Shown here: positions 27,892-36,642 of the stretch, in pieces
Numbering within the stretch: the stretch's first letter is position 1
How the letters are laid out: the number at the start of each line of letters is the position of its first letter
Origin: Bacteroides sp. 51
GTDB lineage: Bacteria > Bacteroidota > Bacteroidia > Bacteroidales > Bacteroidaceae
Direction: 5' to 3'
DNA length: 64,000 bases
Assembly: GCF_010500965.1 (NCBI RefSeq)
Contig: NZ_QVMI01000038.1
Location: forward strand, 21,553 to 85,552
Notes under the pieces: model-generated
The model's database searches: none
What the model was told of the DNA's origin: nothing
What the model saw: only the letters and a program-made list of their open reading frames with translations
Translations under genes and position numbers: made by a program

Positions 27892-28193
27892 ACTAATCAT
27901 TATCATAACCATTCAGAAACGCGTAAAACCAACCAAAAAGGAGGGAAACTCTATAAAGGGATTAGCAACTAACTTTTCTTTTTGCTCCAAAATAGGTTGA
28001 ATTGCTAAATTAATCTGATCACCAATCCACCAAGTCACAAATATAAGAAAAAGCAGATCAAAAAGATAGTATTTAATTCATTCTGATTACATGCAATTTT
28101 TAAAAAAAACCTCAATGAGATGTTAAAATCGGGTCTTAGCCTTGCTTGTACAGTGTATTATTGACATTTGGAAGTACCCTCGCGCAATAATTT

Positions 28194-28310
28194 CTATACT
28201 TGAGCCGCGTACTGTCGACAGCACGCGGCTCAAGTATAGATAACACGCGGCTCAAGTATCGACAGTCAAGCGCTCAAGTATCGACAGCACGCGGCTCAAG
28301 TGTTCAGCGT
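28194..28310. repeat. Palindrome and 22-bp tandem repeats
   Basis: A perfect 17-bp inverted repeat (CTATACTTGAGCCGCGT at 28194-28210 with 28223-28239) encloses a CTGTCGACAG palindrome. The right arm starts a tandem array of about four ~22-bp units (ACGCGGCTCAAGTATCGACAG) running to about 28310, the third unit degenerate. Confidence 0.85.
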
Positions 28311-28603
28311 ATTTCATTTTATAGATCTCCATCTTCTGGTTGGTCTGTTTCAAGCAAAGTAATTGAAGTACCTATTTGCTACGCCCATTTTAATACACGC
28401 AACTATTCGCAATACACTGTCCCGTATTTAAAGCATTTAGATAACTAATTCTGAGAATCAAAATCTTTTTGATTTTAGCAAACATGATTCTTTTGTCATT
28501 TTCCCTTCCCTTTCTGCCCCAAGCTCGGAATTTGCAATTACCACTCCATTCTGTTATCAAAATGTCATTTCTGTCATTTTGTCTATACGTTGCTATTTCC
28601 AAC

Positions 28604-28685
28604 AAAACCCTACAAAAAGAAATGAAACTCTATAAAAGATATTGTTTATACAATGATTAGCAATTAACTTTTCTTCTTGATCCCT
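28604..28685. repeat. ACTCTATAAAG / ATTAGCAA dispersed repeat
   Basis: About 80 bp (AAAACCCTACAAAA ... GAAACTCTATAAA ... TTGTTTATACAATGATTAGC ... AACTTTTCT ... TGATCC) nearly identical to 58537-58615; a shorter copy without the TTGTTTATACAATG part is at 27930-27987. It lies 50-130 bp before a gene start here and 70-150 bp before one at 58686. Confidence 0.8.
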
Positions 28686-28709
28686 CGTTTATAAATCACT
28701 GTTTTTATG

Positions 28710-28717
28710 TAAGTTTG
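28710..28717 (+). promoter_or_regulatory. Bacteroidales -7 box
   Basis: TAAGTTTG, 21 bp before the hemolysin III family gene. Confidence 0.55.
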
Positions 28718-28738
28718 CATAAAATAACAAGGAAATAA

Positions 28739-29419
28739 ATGATACAGAATATTCAAAACGCCGAACCTGACTCGAATAAAAGATACACTATCCGTGAAGA
28801 ACGGATCAATACATTGTCTCACGCTTTAGGCATTATATGCGGTATCGTTGCCAGTTATTTCTTACTACATAAAGCCGTTCGCAACCCCGATCCATTTGCC
28901 GTGGGATGTGTAATTGTATATCTTTTGGGAATGCTTTCATCCTATATCACTTCAACCTGGTATCATGGCATTCGTCCCGGAAAGACAAAAGAAGTGCTCC
29001 GTACACTCGACCATGCCGCTATTTATTTGCATATTGCCGCAACCTATACGCCTTTTACTCTTTTAACGATGAGGCATTCGGGCATGTGGGGATGGGGAAT
29101 TTTCATATTCGTATGGTTGGCAACTATCATTGGCCTGATTCTTTGCTTTACCAACCTTAAGGAGCATAGCAATCTCGAAACAGCAAGTTTTATAGGTATG
29201 GGTTGTGCCGTTTTAATTGCGATCAAACCCTTAATGGATAGTCTGTCGGAGATGAATGCCTTACCTGCATTCTGGTGGTTAATAGGAGGAGGAGTATCGT
29301 ATATTACCGGTGCGCTTTTTTATTCCCGTCCACGGGTAAAGTATATGCATTGTACTTTTCATATATTCTGCCTCGGAGGTAGTATTTCTCATATTATTGC
29401 CATTTGGCTGATTCTATAA
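28739..29419 (+). CDS. Hemolysin III (YqfA/PAQR) family membrane protein
   Basis: 226-aa inner-membrane protein with seven predicted helices, member of the PAQR/hemolysin III family. The conserved signature residues are seen: ERINTLSHALG near the N-terminus (Glu, Ser, His), STWYHG, the DHAAIYLHIAATYTPF motif and the C-terminal HIFCLGGSISH. These residues form a metal site related to adiponectin receptors and alkaline ceramidases. Hemolytic activity in the name is historical; the physiological role in Bacteroidales is not known. Monocistronic, followed by dense inverted repeats. Confidence 0.92.
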   Translation: MIQNIQNAEPDSNKRYTIREERINTLSHALGIICGIVASYFLLHKAVRNPDPFAVGCVIVYLLGMLSSYITSTWYHGIRPGKTKEVLRTLDHAAIYLHIAATYTPFTLLTMRHSGMWGWGIFIFVWLATIIGLILCFTNLKEHSNLETASFIGMGCAVLIAIKPLMDSLSEMNALPAFWWLIGGGVSYITGALFYSRPRVKYMHCTFHIFCLGGSISHIIAIWLIL

Positions 29420-29501
29420 AACGAAATCGAGGCTGTCTCGTAAGTCTTTTTCATCACGTCATTGCGAGTTGCCACTATATTAAAATATAGAACTATTTGA
29501 T

Positions 29502-29593
29502 AATGACAATATCCACCCCCTGCCCCCGCCAGCGGGGGATACCTGCGGCATCGTATCCCCCGCTGGCGGGGGCAGGGGGTGGATATTGTCATT
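29502..29593. repeat. Perfect 40-bp inverted repeat with conserved loop
   Basis: Arms 29502-29541 and 29554-29593 are exact reverse complements over 40 bp (AATGACAATATCCACCCCCT... ). The 12-nt loop CCTGCGGCATCG shares TGCGGCATCG with three other inverted repeats whose arms are unrelated. Each arm also contains an inner palindrome CCCCCGCCAGCGGGGG. Confidence 0.95.
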
Positions 29594-29597
29594 GGTA

Positions 29598-29658
29598 GGG
29601 TTTATCCGAAGCAATCCAGGTTATACGCTTTGTAGGCTGGATTGCTTCGGATAAACCC
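29598..29658. repeat. Perfect 22-bp inverted repeat
   Basis: GGGTTTATCCGAAGCAATCC.. (29598-29619) is the exact complement of 29637-29658. An outer pair, GTCATTGCGAG (29458-29468) and CTCGCAATGAC (29658-29668), encloses both this and the 40-bp element, giving a nested arrangement. Confidence 0.9.
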
Positions 29659-29680
29659 TCGCAATGACGAAATGAAACCT

Positions 29681-29722
29681 GGCACCGGCACCTTGCCGGC
29701 TTGCCGGCTTGCCGGTTTGCCG
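29681..29722. repeat. TTGCCGGC tandem repeat
   Basis: Four to five copies of an 8-nt unit (TTGCCGGC, with one TTTGCCGGC) end right at the rseP stop codon. Confidence 0.85.
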
Positions 29723-29723
29723 G

Positions 29724-31061
29724 CTAAAAGATGAATCGCATGATATCGTTAAAGTTAGCCCAAATCAGCAAGCCGAACAATAATACCATTCCGGTAACCT
29801 GAGCATACTCCATAAATTTATCGCTTGGTTTACGGCGAGCGATCATTTCGTAAAGCAGGAACAACACATGTCCACCATCCAAAGCAGGGATGGGAAGAAT
29901 GTTCATAAAGGCCAGAATGATCGAAAGGAATGCAGTCATATACCAGAACTTATGCCAATCCCATTGAGCGGGGAAGATACTTCCGATAGTTCCGAAACCT
30001 CCCAATTGTTTTGCTCCTTCCTTCGAGAACACATGTCTCATATCGCCTACATAGCCTTTCAGCGTACTTACTCCAAGGGCAATACCTGCCGGGAAAGATT
30101 CAAAGAAGCCATAGCTTACCTTAACGAGAGGTAAACCTCTTGTTGGATCAGACATCACACCAAGGGTATATGCCGTATCAACCTCTAAAGAAGCGGTATG
30201 GGCAATGCCGTCTCTATAGTATGAAAGTGAAACCAAACGATTATTAATGCTATCATTTCCAGCAGCTTCAGCCTTTAGAGCCTTCATTCCACTGTTTAAT
30301 CCTAACAAGGACACCGGTTTACCATTCAGCGCAGAAATACTATCGCCCGGCTGAAGACCTGCTGCCATCGCCGGAGAGCCTTCTTGCACCGTGCCAACCA
30401 CATGAGCGGGAATATAACGTGCAAAATAAACCGAATCGGCCATTAGTTTTTGCATTAAATCTTCAGGAATATAAACCGACACTTCTTTGCCATCGCGCAA
30501 TACGCTTACCTGACGGGCATCAATCACTGAACGCAGATCAAAGCGGGTAAACGCCACACCATCGGCAGAGAGCATGATGTCACCATCCTTGAAACCTACA
30601 TTCTTGGCCGTTTCGTTAAATACCATACCGAATTTCGCTTCCTTTGCAGGAATATACTCATCTCCCCAATGGAAAAGAATCATAGAGTAGATGAACAACG
30701 CCAGCAGAAAGTTAAACAAGACACCGCCAACCATAATCAACAACCGCTGCCAGGCTGGCTTAGAACGGAATTCCCAAGGTTGTTCGGGCTGTTTCATCTG
30801 GTCGGTATCCATTGATTCATCAATCATACCGGCAATCTTTACATATCCCCCTAATGGCAACCAGCCAATGGCATATTCTGTTTCGCTCTTCTTGGGTTTA
30901 AACTTGAACAGGGTAAACCAAGGATCGAAGAATATACAAAATTTCTCTACCCGAACCTTGAACAGACGGGAGAAGAGGAAGTGCCCACCTTCGTGTACTA
31001 TCACAAGCAACGATAAGCTCATGATCAACTGGAGGGCACGAATCAAAAATGTTTCCATCAA
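29724..31061 (-). CDS. rseP: RIP metalloprotease RseP (site-2 protease)
   Basis: 445-aa intramembrane zinc protease that cleaves anti-sigma factors and leftover signal peptides. The HEGGH zinc motif (His23, His27) lies in the first membrane helix; a PDZ domain (about 200-280, VQEGSPAMAAGLQPGDSI) follows, and the second zinc motif is PALDGGH in a C-terminal helix. Length matches two-PDZ or one-and-a-half-PDZ members. Start could be the first or second Met (31061 or 31058). Downstream (3') of dxr by 34 bp, an order common to many bacteria and probably one operon with dxr and the M23 peptidase. Confidence 0.95.
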   Translation of the reverse strand: MMETFLIRALQLIMSLSLLVIVHEGGHFLFSRLFKVRVEKFCIFFDPWFTLFKFKPKKSETEYAIGWLPLGGYVKIAGMIDESMDTDQMKQPEQPWEFRSKPAWQRLLIMVGGVLFNFLLALFIYSMILFHWGDEYIPAKEAKFGMVFNETAKNVGFKDGDIMLSADGVAFTRFDLRSVIDARQVSVLRDGKEVSVYIPEDLMQKLMADSVYFARYIPAHVVGTVQEGSPAMAAGLQPGDSISALNGKPVSLLGLNSGMKALKAEAAGNDSINNRLVSLSYYRDGIAHTASLEVDTAYTLGVMSDPTRGLPLVKVSYGFFESFPAGIALGVSTLKGYVGDMRHVFSKEGAKQLGGFGTIGSIFPAQWDWHKFWYMTAFLSIILAFMNILPIPALDGGHVLFLLYEMIARRKPSDKFMEYAQVTGMVLLFGLLIWANFNDIMRFIF

Positions 31062-31095
31062 TTATTTAATTTATTGTTTATTTATTTTCTGTTTC

Positions 31096-32247
31096 TTATA
31101 CTATACAAGCAGCGGCTCGCTGTCGTGCTTCTGCGTCGGTTGCTACATAATCATCATATGTTGGTGTTTTCACAAAAGACACCTTGGCCATTGTTTCCTC
31201 TATCACGTCACTCATGCCGAGGAAAGAGATCTCGTCGCGCAGGAAAGCAGCCACTACAATTTCATTTGCCGCATTCACAATACACGGCATATTCCCTCCC
31301 CGGTTCATGGCTTCATAGGCCAGAGCCAAATTGCGGAAGCGGGCGGTATCGGGTTGCTCAAACGTCAGACAAGGATACTTCATAAAATCCAACCGTTCAA
31401 AAGAAGAAAGAATACGGTCCGGATAGGAAAAAGCATACTGAATAGGCAGACGCATATCCGGCAACCCCATCTGGGCCTTTATCGAACCATCTTCGAACTG
31501 TACCATTGAATGAATAATGGATTGCGGATGTACTACAACCTCAATCTGATCGGGACGCACACCAAACAGCCATTTAGCTTCGATAACCTCAAACCCCTTG
31601 TTCATCATGGTAGCTGAGTCAATCGTTATCTTTGCCCCCATGTCCCAGTTGGGGTGTTTCAGCGCTTGTGCTTTGGTAACCGTCTGTAACTGCTCCATTG
31701 TACAATTACGGAACGGCCCACCCGAAGCGGTAAGAATTACTTTCTCTATCGCATTGCCAACTTCGCCGGATAAACACTGGAAAACAGCAGAATGTTCCGA
31801 GTCGACAGGTAATATGGGGGTGCGATATTGCTGTGCCAGTTCATTTATCAATTCCCCAGCTACCACAAGTGTTTCTTTATTCGCCAATGCAATTGCCTTT
31901 CCGGCACGAATCGCATTAATAGTAGGTTTCAAACCGGAATACCCAACCATAGCGGTCAATACAATATGAATGGGTCCGGATTCCACCACCTGGCAGATGG
32001 CCTCCATCCCGGCGTATACTTTAATCGGCAGGTCGCTCAAAGCATCACGCAACTGCGCATATTTATCTTCATTGGCAATGATAGCCACTTCGGGCTGGAA
32101 CTTTCTTGCCTGTTCTATCAGTAACTCAACTTTATTGTTTGCCGTCAGTGCATAAACCTCATATAGATCGTCATGCTCCTCTATTACCTGAAGGGCTTGA
32201 GAACCAATAGAGCCTGTAGAACCAAGTATAGCGATTTGTTTTTTCAT
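31096..32247 (-). CDS. dxr: 1-Deoxy-D-xylulose 5-phosphate reductoisomerase
   Basis: 383-aa NADPH-dependent enzyme making MEP, the first committed step of the non-mevalonate isoprenoid pathway, target of fosmidomycin. The Rossmann motif GSTGSIGSQALQVI is at the N-terminus; LANKETLVVAGELI, LPVDSEHSA (metal-binding Asp/Glu), TASGGPF and MNKGFEVIEAKWLF are all present. The start codon overlaps the M23 gene stop by one base. With menA later in the window it links to the menaquinone side chain supply. Confidence 0.97.
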   Translation of the reverse strand: MKKQIAILGSTGSIGSQALQVIEEHDDLYEVYALTANNKVELLIEQARKFQPEVAIIANEDKYAQLRDALSDLPIKVYAGMEAICQVVESGPIHIVLTAMVGYSGLKPTINAIRAGKAIALANKETLVVAGELINELAQQYRTPILPVDSEHSAVFQCLSGEVGNAIEKVILTASGGPFRNCTMEQLQTVTKAQALKHPNWDMGAKITIDSATMMNKGFEVIEAKWLFGVRPDQIEVVVHPQSIIHSMVQFEDGSIKAQMGLPDMRLPIQYAFSYPDRILSSFERLDFMKYPCLTFEQPDTARFRNLALAYEAMNRGGNMPCIVNAANEIVVAAFLRDEISFLGMSDVIEETMAKVSFVKTPTYDDYVATDAEARQRAAACIV

Positions 32248-33107
32248 TAGAATAGAATGTAGTTAACCGGGTCTACTGCCCTACCTTTATGCCAAAGTTC
32301 AAAATGCAGATGCGGACCCGTTGTGAGTGTACCTGTATTTCCAACCACTGCAATCACATCTCCACCTTTCACCAGGTTTCCCTCTTGTTTCAACAAAGCT
32401 GCACAATGTTTGTAAACAGAAACAAACTCCTGACCGTGTTGTATGGCAATGACATAACCGGTTTCCACAGTATAGCTACTGAATATGACTGTTCCGTCCA
32501 GTGTTGCCAATACACTCTCATTGGGGTTGGCAGCAATATCAATGCCTAAGTGTTTGCCGTCTGCATCAAAATGTGAAGATACAATTCCGCGGGTTGGTGT
32601 ATAGAAAATAAGTCCGCCAACTTCGGCTTGAATATTGATTGTTGTCAGATTATACTTTTCTGCTTCTTCGTACTGTTTGCGAAATGCCGCTTCACGTTCG
32701 GTACGCTCCATTAATGAGTCTTCACGCATCTCTGTCAGGTTGGCCATTGTCGAAACCGTATCAACGCGTATAGCTCCTTTAAAAATATCCTGCACATTCA
32801 GAATATACATATTCTGACGTTCCACGACACTGATCAAAGAGTCTGCTCGTAATGCGTTTTGCACAATCTGCTCACGAACTTCACTGTTCATGTAGCCAGG
32901 CAGATAGTTACGCAAGGGAGTAAAGGCGATAATGGATGCCGCAATGGCGAAAAGAATAAAGAGTACGGTCAAAAGTACAGATAGCCCGTTCAGTTTGGAT
33001 ACATAAAGTCCAGCCACCTCCTCCAGTGTATTCTCGTTGGTGATGGATATTTTGTATTTGAACTTAAAATTATGCCAGAAGGCTTTACCAAACAGTTTTT
33101 TAGGCAT
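32247..33107 (-). CDS. M23 family metallopeptidase (membrane-anchored)
   Basis: 286-aa peptidoglycan endopeptidase candidate. One membrane helix (about 44-68) follows a basic cytosolic N-terminus; a short helical stretch (about 75-160) precedes the LytM/M23 domain (about 165-286). Zinc ligands are seen in KHLGIDIA (His, Asp) and in GPHLHFELWHKG (HxH). Because the ligands are intact it is probably active rather than an EnvC-like activator. It heads the M23-dxr-rseP operon; its stop overlaps the dxr start. Confidence 0.92.
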   Translation of the reverse strand: MPKKLFGKAFWHNFKFKYKISITNENTLEEVAGLYVSKLNGLSVLLTVLFILFAIAASIIAFTPLRNYLPGYMNSEVREQIVQNALRADSLISVVERQNMYILNVQDIFKGAIRVDTVSTMANLTEMREDSLMERTEREAAFRKQYEEAEKYNLTTINIQAEVGGLIFYTPTRGIVSSHFDADGKHLGIDIAANPNESVLATLDGTVIFSSYTVETGYVIAIQHGQEFVSVYKHCAALLKQEGNLVKGGDVIAVVGNTGTLTTGPHLHFELWHKGRAVDPVNYILF

Positions 33108-33181
33108 CTTCTTTTATATAAGCATGCAAATGTAAGTAATTCACTTTACTTACCGGTAGTTTCTTTATGCTATTTAACAAA

Positions 33182-33721
33182 CTAATCGTCTGCTTCAATA
33201 GTGTCTAATGTGAGCAGACCTTCCGGTAGGTTCACTGTAATGACCTTGTGCATCTGATCTATCTCTACAATAAATTCCTCCTGAGCAGGAACCAATAATT
33301 CTTCCTTTCCGTACTTTATCACAAAAAGTACATTCACCGTAGTTTGGTCTACATCAATAACCTCTCCTAACTCACCCGCATGAACATCATACATGGTAAA
33401 ACCGATAAAGAAGTTCCATGTCACCTCATCCGGTTCCGCTTCGCTCACATACTTCACTGGAAAATACACTTCGATATTCGTAAACATACGGGCACGTTCT
33501 GCACTATCCACCCCCTCCAACTTGATCAGGGCCGTGGAATCGGAACGAAAACGGTATTCTTCAATAAAGAAGGGAACAAAAATACCATCCAGCAAACATA
33601 CCAGATAATCGCAATCTGCACGATCAAAGATATCGTCGGTAAACGTAAACGACAACTCTCCGTGAATGCCATGAGGCTTGTTGAATAGCCCTATTTTATA
33701 TACCTCTTCCTTTTTTATCAT
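33182..33721 (-). CDS. rimM: Ribosome maturation factor RimM
   Basis: 179-aa factor that binds S19 and helps 30S head assembly. The N-terminal domain begins [19 protein letters not shown], the signature of RimM; the PRC-barrel half follows ([21 protein letters not shown] ... [14 protein letters not shown]). It overlaps murA by 4 bases (ATGA), a rimM-murA pairing seen in Bacteroidales. The usual trmD-rplS neighbours are absent. Confidence 0.95.
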   Translation of the reverse strand: MIKKEEVYKIGLFNKPHGIHGELSFTFTDDIFDRADCDYLVCLLDGIFVPFFIEEYRFRSDSTALIKLEGVDSAERARMFTNIEVYFPVKYVSEAEPDEVTWNFFIGFTMYDVHAGELGEVIDVDQTTVNVLFVIKYGKEELLVPAQEEFIVEIDQMHKVITVNLPEGLLTLDTIEADD

Positions 33722-35022
33722 ATTCTGGTAATCCTTGCTCCGATAGCGTTCAAACGGCCTTCAATGTTTTGATATCCACGGTCGATCTGCTCAATGTTAT
33801 GGATACGGCTGATTCCGTCGGCACTCATTGCAGCAATAAGTAAAGCAATACCTGCACGGATGTCAGGAGAAGTCATATTGCCACCACGTAGCGTAAATTC
33901 GTGATTATGACCATTTACAACGGCACGGTGCGGATCGCAAAGAATGATCTGAGCGCCCATATCAATTAACTTGTCGACAAAGAACAAACGACTTTCAAAC
34001 ATTTTTTGATGAACCAATATACTGCCTTTGGCCTGTGTGGCCACAACGAGGATCACGCTCAATAAGTCCGGCGTAAGTCCGGGCCAGGGAGCATCGGCAA
34101 TGGTCATAATGGAGCCATCCATAAATGATTCGATCTGATAACAATCCTGTGCAGGCACATAAATATCATCTCCCCGTTGTTCGAGCTTGATTCCCAAACG
34201 GCGGAAACTTTCAGGGATAATTCCCAGGTTATCGTAAGAAACGTTTTTGATAGTCAGCTCACTACGGGTCATGGCAGCCATACCGATGAAGCTACCTACT
34301 TCGATCATATCGGGCAATACGGTGTGTTCTGTTCCACCCAGACCTTCTACCCCTTCAATAGTGAGAAGATTAGAAGCAATACCGCTGATGCGGGCACCCA
34401 TACGGTTCAACATCTTACAAAGCTGTTGCAGGTAAGGTTCACAGGCGGCGTTGTAGATGGTAGTGATTCCTTTTGCCAATACGGCAGCCATAACGATATT
34501 GGCAGTACCCGTTACAGAAGCCTCATCGAGCAACATGTAGGAACCTTTCAATTCGTTGGCCGATATTTCAAAGACTTCACGTTCCCTGTTATAATTGAAT
34601 TCGGCACCAAGATTCTGTATGCCAATGAAATGCGTATCTAAACGACGGCGACCAATCTTATCACCTCCTGGTTTAGAGATCATAGCCTTGCCGAAACGGG
34701 CAACCATAGGACCGATCAACATCACCGACCCGCGAAGGCTGGCACACTTTTTCAGGAATTCATCGCTTTCCAGATACTTTAAATCAACAGAGTCTGCTTT
34801 GAAAGAGTAGGTATCCACTCCTTTTTTGGATACTGTAACTCCCATGTCGCGCATGAGTTGTATCAGGTTGTTTACATCAAGTATATCAGGTACGTTATAT
34901 ACAACAACTTCTTCCGAAGTCAACAAAGTGGCGCAGATAATCTGCAACACCTCATTCTTTGCACCTTGCGGATAAATATCGCCACTTAACTTGTGTCCTC
35001 CTTCAATTACAAATGAAGCCAT
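33718..35022 (-). CDS. murA: UDP-N-acetylglucosamine 1-carboxyvinyltransferase, Cys-to-Asp type
   Basis: 434-aa EPSP-like enzyme that starts peptidoglycan synthesis by adding enolpyruvate to UDP-GlcNAc. [21 protein letters not shown] at the N-terminus holds the conserved Lys22-Asn23; [17 protein letters not shown] and the C-terminal [18 protein letters not shown] are typical. The active-site loop reads KPGGDKIG, with Asp121 where E. coli has Cys115 (PGGCAIG). A Cys-to-Asp change at this site is known to give intrinsic fosfomycin resistance in Mycobacterium and Chlamydia, so resistance is likely here. Coupled to rimM. Confidence 0.96.
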   Translation of the reverse strand: MASFVIEGGHKLSGDIYPQGAKNEVLQIICATLLTSEEVVVYNVPDILDVNNLIQLMRDMGVTVSKKGVDTYSFKADSVDLKYLESDEFLKKCASLRGSVMLIGPMVARFGKAMISKPGGDKIGRRRLDTHFIGIQNLGAEFNYNREREVFEISANELKGSYMLLDEASVTGTANIVMAAVLAKGITTIYNAACEPYLQQLCKMLNRMGARISGIASNLLTIEGVEGLGGTEHTVLPDMIEVGSFIGMAAMTRSELTIKNVSYDNLGIIPESFRRLGIKLEQRGDDIYVPAQDCYQIESFMDGSIMTIADAPWPGLTPDLLSVILVVATQAKGSILVHQKMFESRLFFVDKLIDMGAQIILCDPHRAVVNGHNHEFTLRGGNMTSPDIRAGIALLIAAMSADGISRIHNIEQIDRGYQNIEGRLNAIGARITRI

Positions 35023-35026
35023 ATTC

Positions 35027-35141
35027 TAGTAGTTAGTAGTTAGAAGTTAGTAGTCAGACTGTAATCAGAGACTAATAGTTAGTAACTAGGTGTGGCATTA
35101 CCTCATCGACCTAACTACTAACTACTAGCTTCTAATTACTA
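35027..35141. repeat. Heptamer-type inverted repeat (GTTAGTA units)
   Basis: Left arm of TAGTTAGTAGTTAGAAGTTAGTAG (35027-35053, 7-nt units) and right arm of the complement (35111-35141). The spacer contains TGTGGCATTACCTCATCG, possibly a disrupted form of the TGCGGCATCG loop. The TAG stop codon of the DUF4290 gene (35139-35141) lies in the right arm. Confidence 0.8.
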
Positions 35142-35759
35142 CTTCGAATATCTCTTTTGATTATTTGAATAACCGTGATTTGTATTATTAGGTTTGGGGC
35201 GACGATTAGAAGCCAATCGGGTTTCCATCAGTTTTAGCAAGCTATCGGTTAATTGCAGTTTTCCTCTGGACAACTCTATCAAATCATCGTTTATTTTTTC
35301 ATTATCTATAGTGTCTTTATTCCATGCCATATAATCCTTTTTCATATGGTTGGCTATAAGAGCCACCAGATTGTCTTTCTCATCACCTTCGGGAAACTCA
35401 ATTGCTTTCTTTATCAACACCTCAATAGTCCGGCCGTAGTGGCGATAACGTATTTTCGTGCTTGGATAAGGGATTAAGTCGGGCTTTGTCGACAGATTAT
35501 CTTTGCGGATAATCTCATAAGGATAATCAATATCCAGCTTGAAGTCAGACATAATAGCCAAGTGATCCCATAGCTTATGTGTAAAATCGGGAACATCTCT
35601 TAAATGTGGGAACATATTTCCCATGATACTGATGATTGTATTGGCACATTTCTGACGTTCGGCACGGTCTTCAAGCGTCAGAGCGTAATCAACCATGTTC
35701 TGAATACTCCGTCCGTACTCCGGAAGTGGAAGTTTTTTTTGCTGCGTATTATACTGCAT
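35139..35759 (-). CDS. DUF4290 family protein
   Basis: 206-aa cytosolic protein of a family confined to Bacteroidetes. The start MQYNTQQKKLPLPEYGRSIQNMVDYAL and the segment KCANTIISIMGNMFPHLRDVPDFTHKLWDHLAIMSDF are its hallmarks. All-helical, no catalytic motif, function unknown. It lies between murA and tsaB on the same strand, separated on both sides by heptamer repeats, and the order DUF4290-murA-rimM is often conserved in the order. The stop codon is within a repeat. Confidence 0.9.
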   Translation of the reverse strand: MQYNTQQKKLPLPEYGRSIQNMVDYALTLEDRAERQKCANTIISIMGNMFPHLRDVPDFTHKLWDHLAIMSDFKLDIDYPYEIIRKDNLSTKPDLIPYPSTKIRYRHYGRTIEVLIKKAIEFPEGDEKDNLVALIANHMKKDYMAWNKDTIDNEKINDDLIELSRGKLQLTDSLLKLMETRLASNRRPKPNNTNHGYSNNQKRYSK

Positions 35760-35766
35760 ATATTGT

Positions 35767-35877
35767 TTAAGTTTTTAAGTTTATGAGTCTTTAAGTTTTT
35801 AAGTTCAGTTTGGTAGACAGATATTTTATTAGAATACTCATTGGCCTTACTACTAACTACTAGCTTCTGACTACTAA
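35767..35877. repeat. Heptamer repeat arrays (two different unit types)
   Basis: TTTAAGT-type units at 35767-35803 and a CTACTAA-type array at 35847-35877 that matches the right arm of the element at 35111-35141. The two are not complementary, so this looks like a composite. The tsaB stop TAG (35874-35876) is inside it, directly followed by a second in-frame TAG. Confidence 0.7.
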
Positions 35878-36563
35878 ATTCTTTTCTTAGGCATTGTGGC
35901 TATAAATTCTTTCAGGTAAAACGGTTCGAAGTAAGCCACATCTTCAAACTTTCCATTCGCCATTGCTTTGTCTGCCAGGGGGAACATCATTTTAGCCAAC
36001 GGATGGATATTGTCAATAAAATGAGCATTAGGATGAGTAATTTTCTCCCGGCACTTAGCTGCACCATTCCCAAAGAAATAAACAGGATGTTTATCCAGAA
36101 ATTCCAGGTATGAGTTCTCATCAATGATGTCGGCCGAAGTTTCGCGCACCACATTCAACGCACGGTCGTAGATGGCTGCATAAACCTCCATGCGACGGGC
36201 ATCAATCATGGGGCAGATCAGAGCATTGTCCGACAACTCATGATATAACAACACTGGAACGGCCAATGTTTCGAGGGTAGGAATTCCAATCAAAGGAACG
36301 TCACGGCCGTAACAAATGCCTTTGGCCATAGAAACTCCGATACGCAAGCCGGTATATGAGCCTGGTCCACAACTTACCGCAACAGCATCCAGCGGTATGG
36401 CGTGGCTGTCGATCAACGACAAAGCTTCATCCACAAATCCTCCCAATAATGTTGCGTGTGATGGTCCCTGAAAGTCTTCTTTAACAAAAATATTCTGTCC
36501 ATCTTCACTTACCGCTACCGAGCAAACGGTAGTGGAAGTTTCGATATGCAAGATACATGACAT
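35874..36563 (-). CDS. tsaB: tRNA threonylcarbamoyladenosine biosynthesis protein TsaB
   Basis: 229-aa ASKHA-fold partner of TsaD in making t6A37 on tRNAs that read ANN codons. The N-terminus ILHIETSTTVCSVAVSEDG and the GPGSYTGLRIGVSMAKGICYG motif identify it; it lacks the metal-binding His of TsaD. Length is normal. Divergent from yicC. The last residues (KKRI) run into a heptamer repeat that supplies the stop codon. Confidence 0.95.
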   Translation of the reverse strand: MSCILHIETSTTVCSVAVSEDGQNIFVKEDFQGPSHATLLGGFVDEALSLIDSHAIPLDAVAVSCGPGSYTGLRIGVSMAKGICYGRDVPLIGIPTLETLAVPVLLYHELSDNALICPMIDARRMEVYAAIYDRALNVVRETSADIIDENSYLEFLDKHPVYFFGNGAAKCREKITHPNAHFIDNIHPLAKMMFPLADKAMANGKFEDVAYFEPFYLKEFIATMPKKRI

Positions 36564-36585
36564 AATTTTCGGGTTATATATGGTG

Positions 36586-36624
36586 CAAATCTACGCAAAA
36601 TTTTAATTCTTTTCCGTAGCTTTG
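36586..36624. promoter_or_regulatory. Divergent -7 boxes of tsaB and yicC
   Basis: Minus-strand TAGATTTG (36586-36593) faces tsaB; plus-strand TAGCTTTG (36617-36624) faces yicC, whose ATG follows after 18 bp. The two promoters share an 80-bp gap. Confidence 0.6.
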
Positions 36625-36642
36625 CACAAAATTAGTGCAACT

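Larger units (their letters stand above)
27762..28738. other. 977-bp intergenic region made mostly of repeats
   Basis: No convincing gene. It holds the palindrome at 27812-27891, a partial and a full copy of an ACTCTATAAAG repeat (27930-27987, 28604-28685), the CGCGGCTCAAGTAT array (28194-28310) and an inverted pair CAAAATG/CATTTTG near 28558-28581. Short open frames here lack a start context and consist largely of repeat sequence. Confidence 0.7.

Noticed and set aside
28200-28448. An 82-codon open frame across the CGCGGCTCAAGTAT array
   Set aside because: Its protein is a repeat translation (SSIDNTRLKYRQSS-type), without ribosome site or family; the frame is a by-product of the array.
28469-28660. 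63-codon hydrophobic frame before hemolysin III gene
   Set aside because: It overlaps a dispersed repeat and has no signal or family; probably chance.
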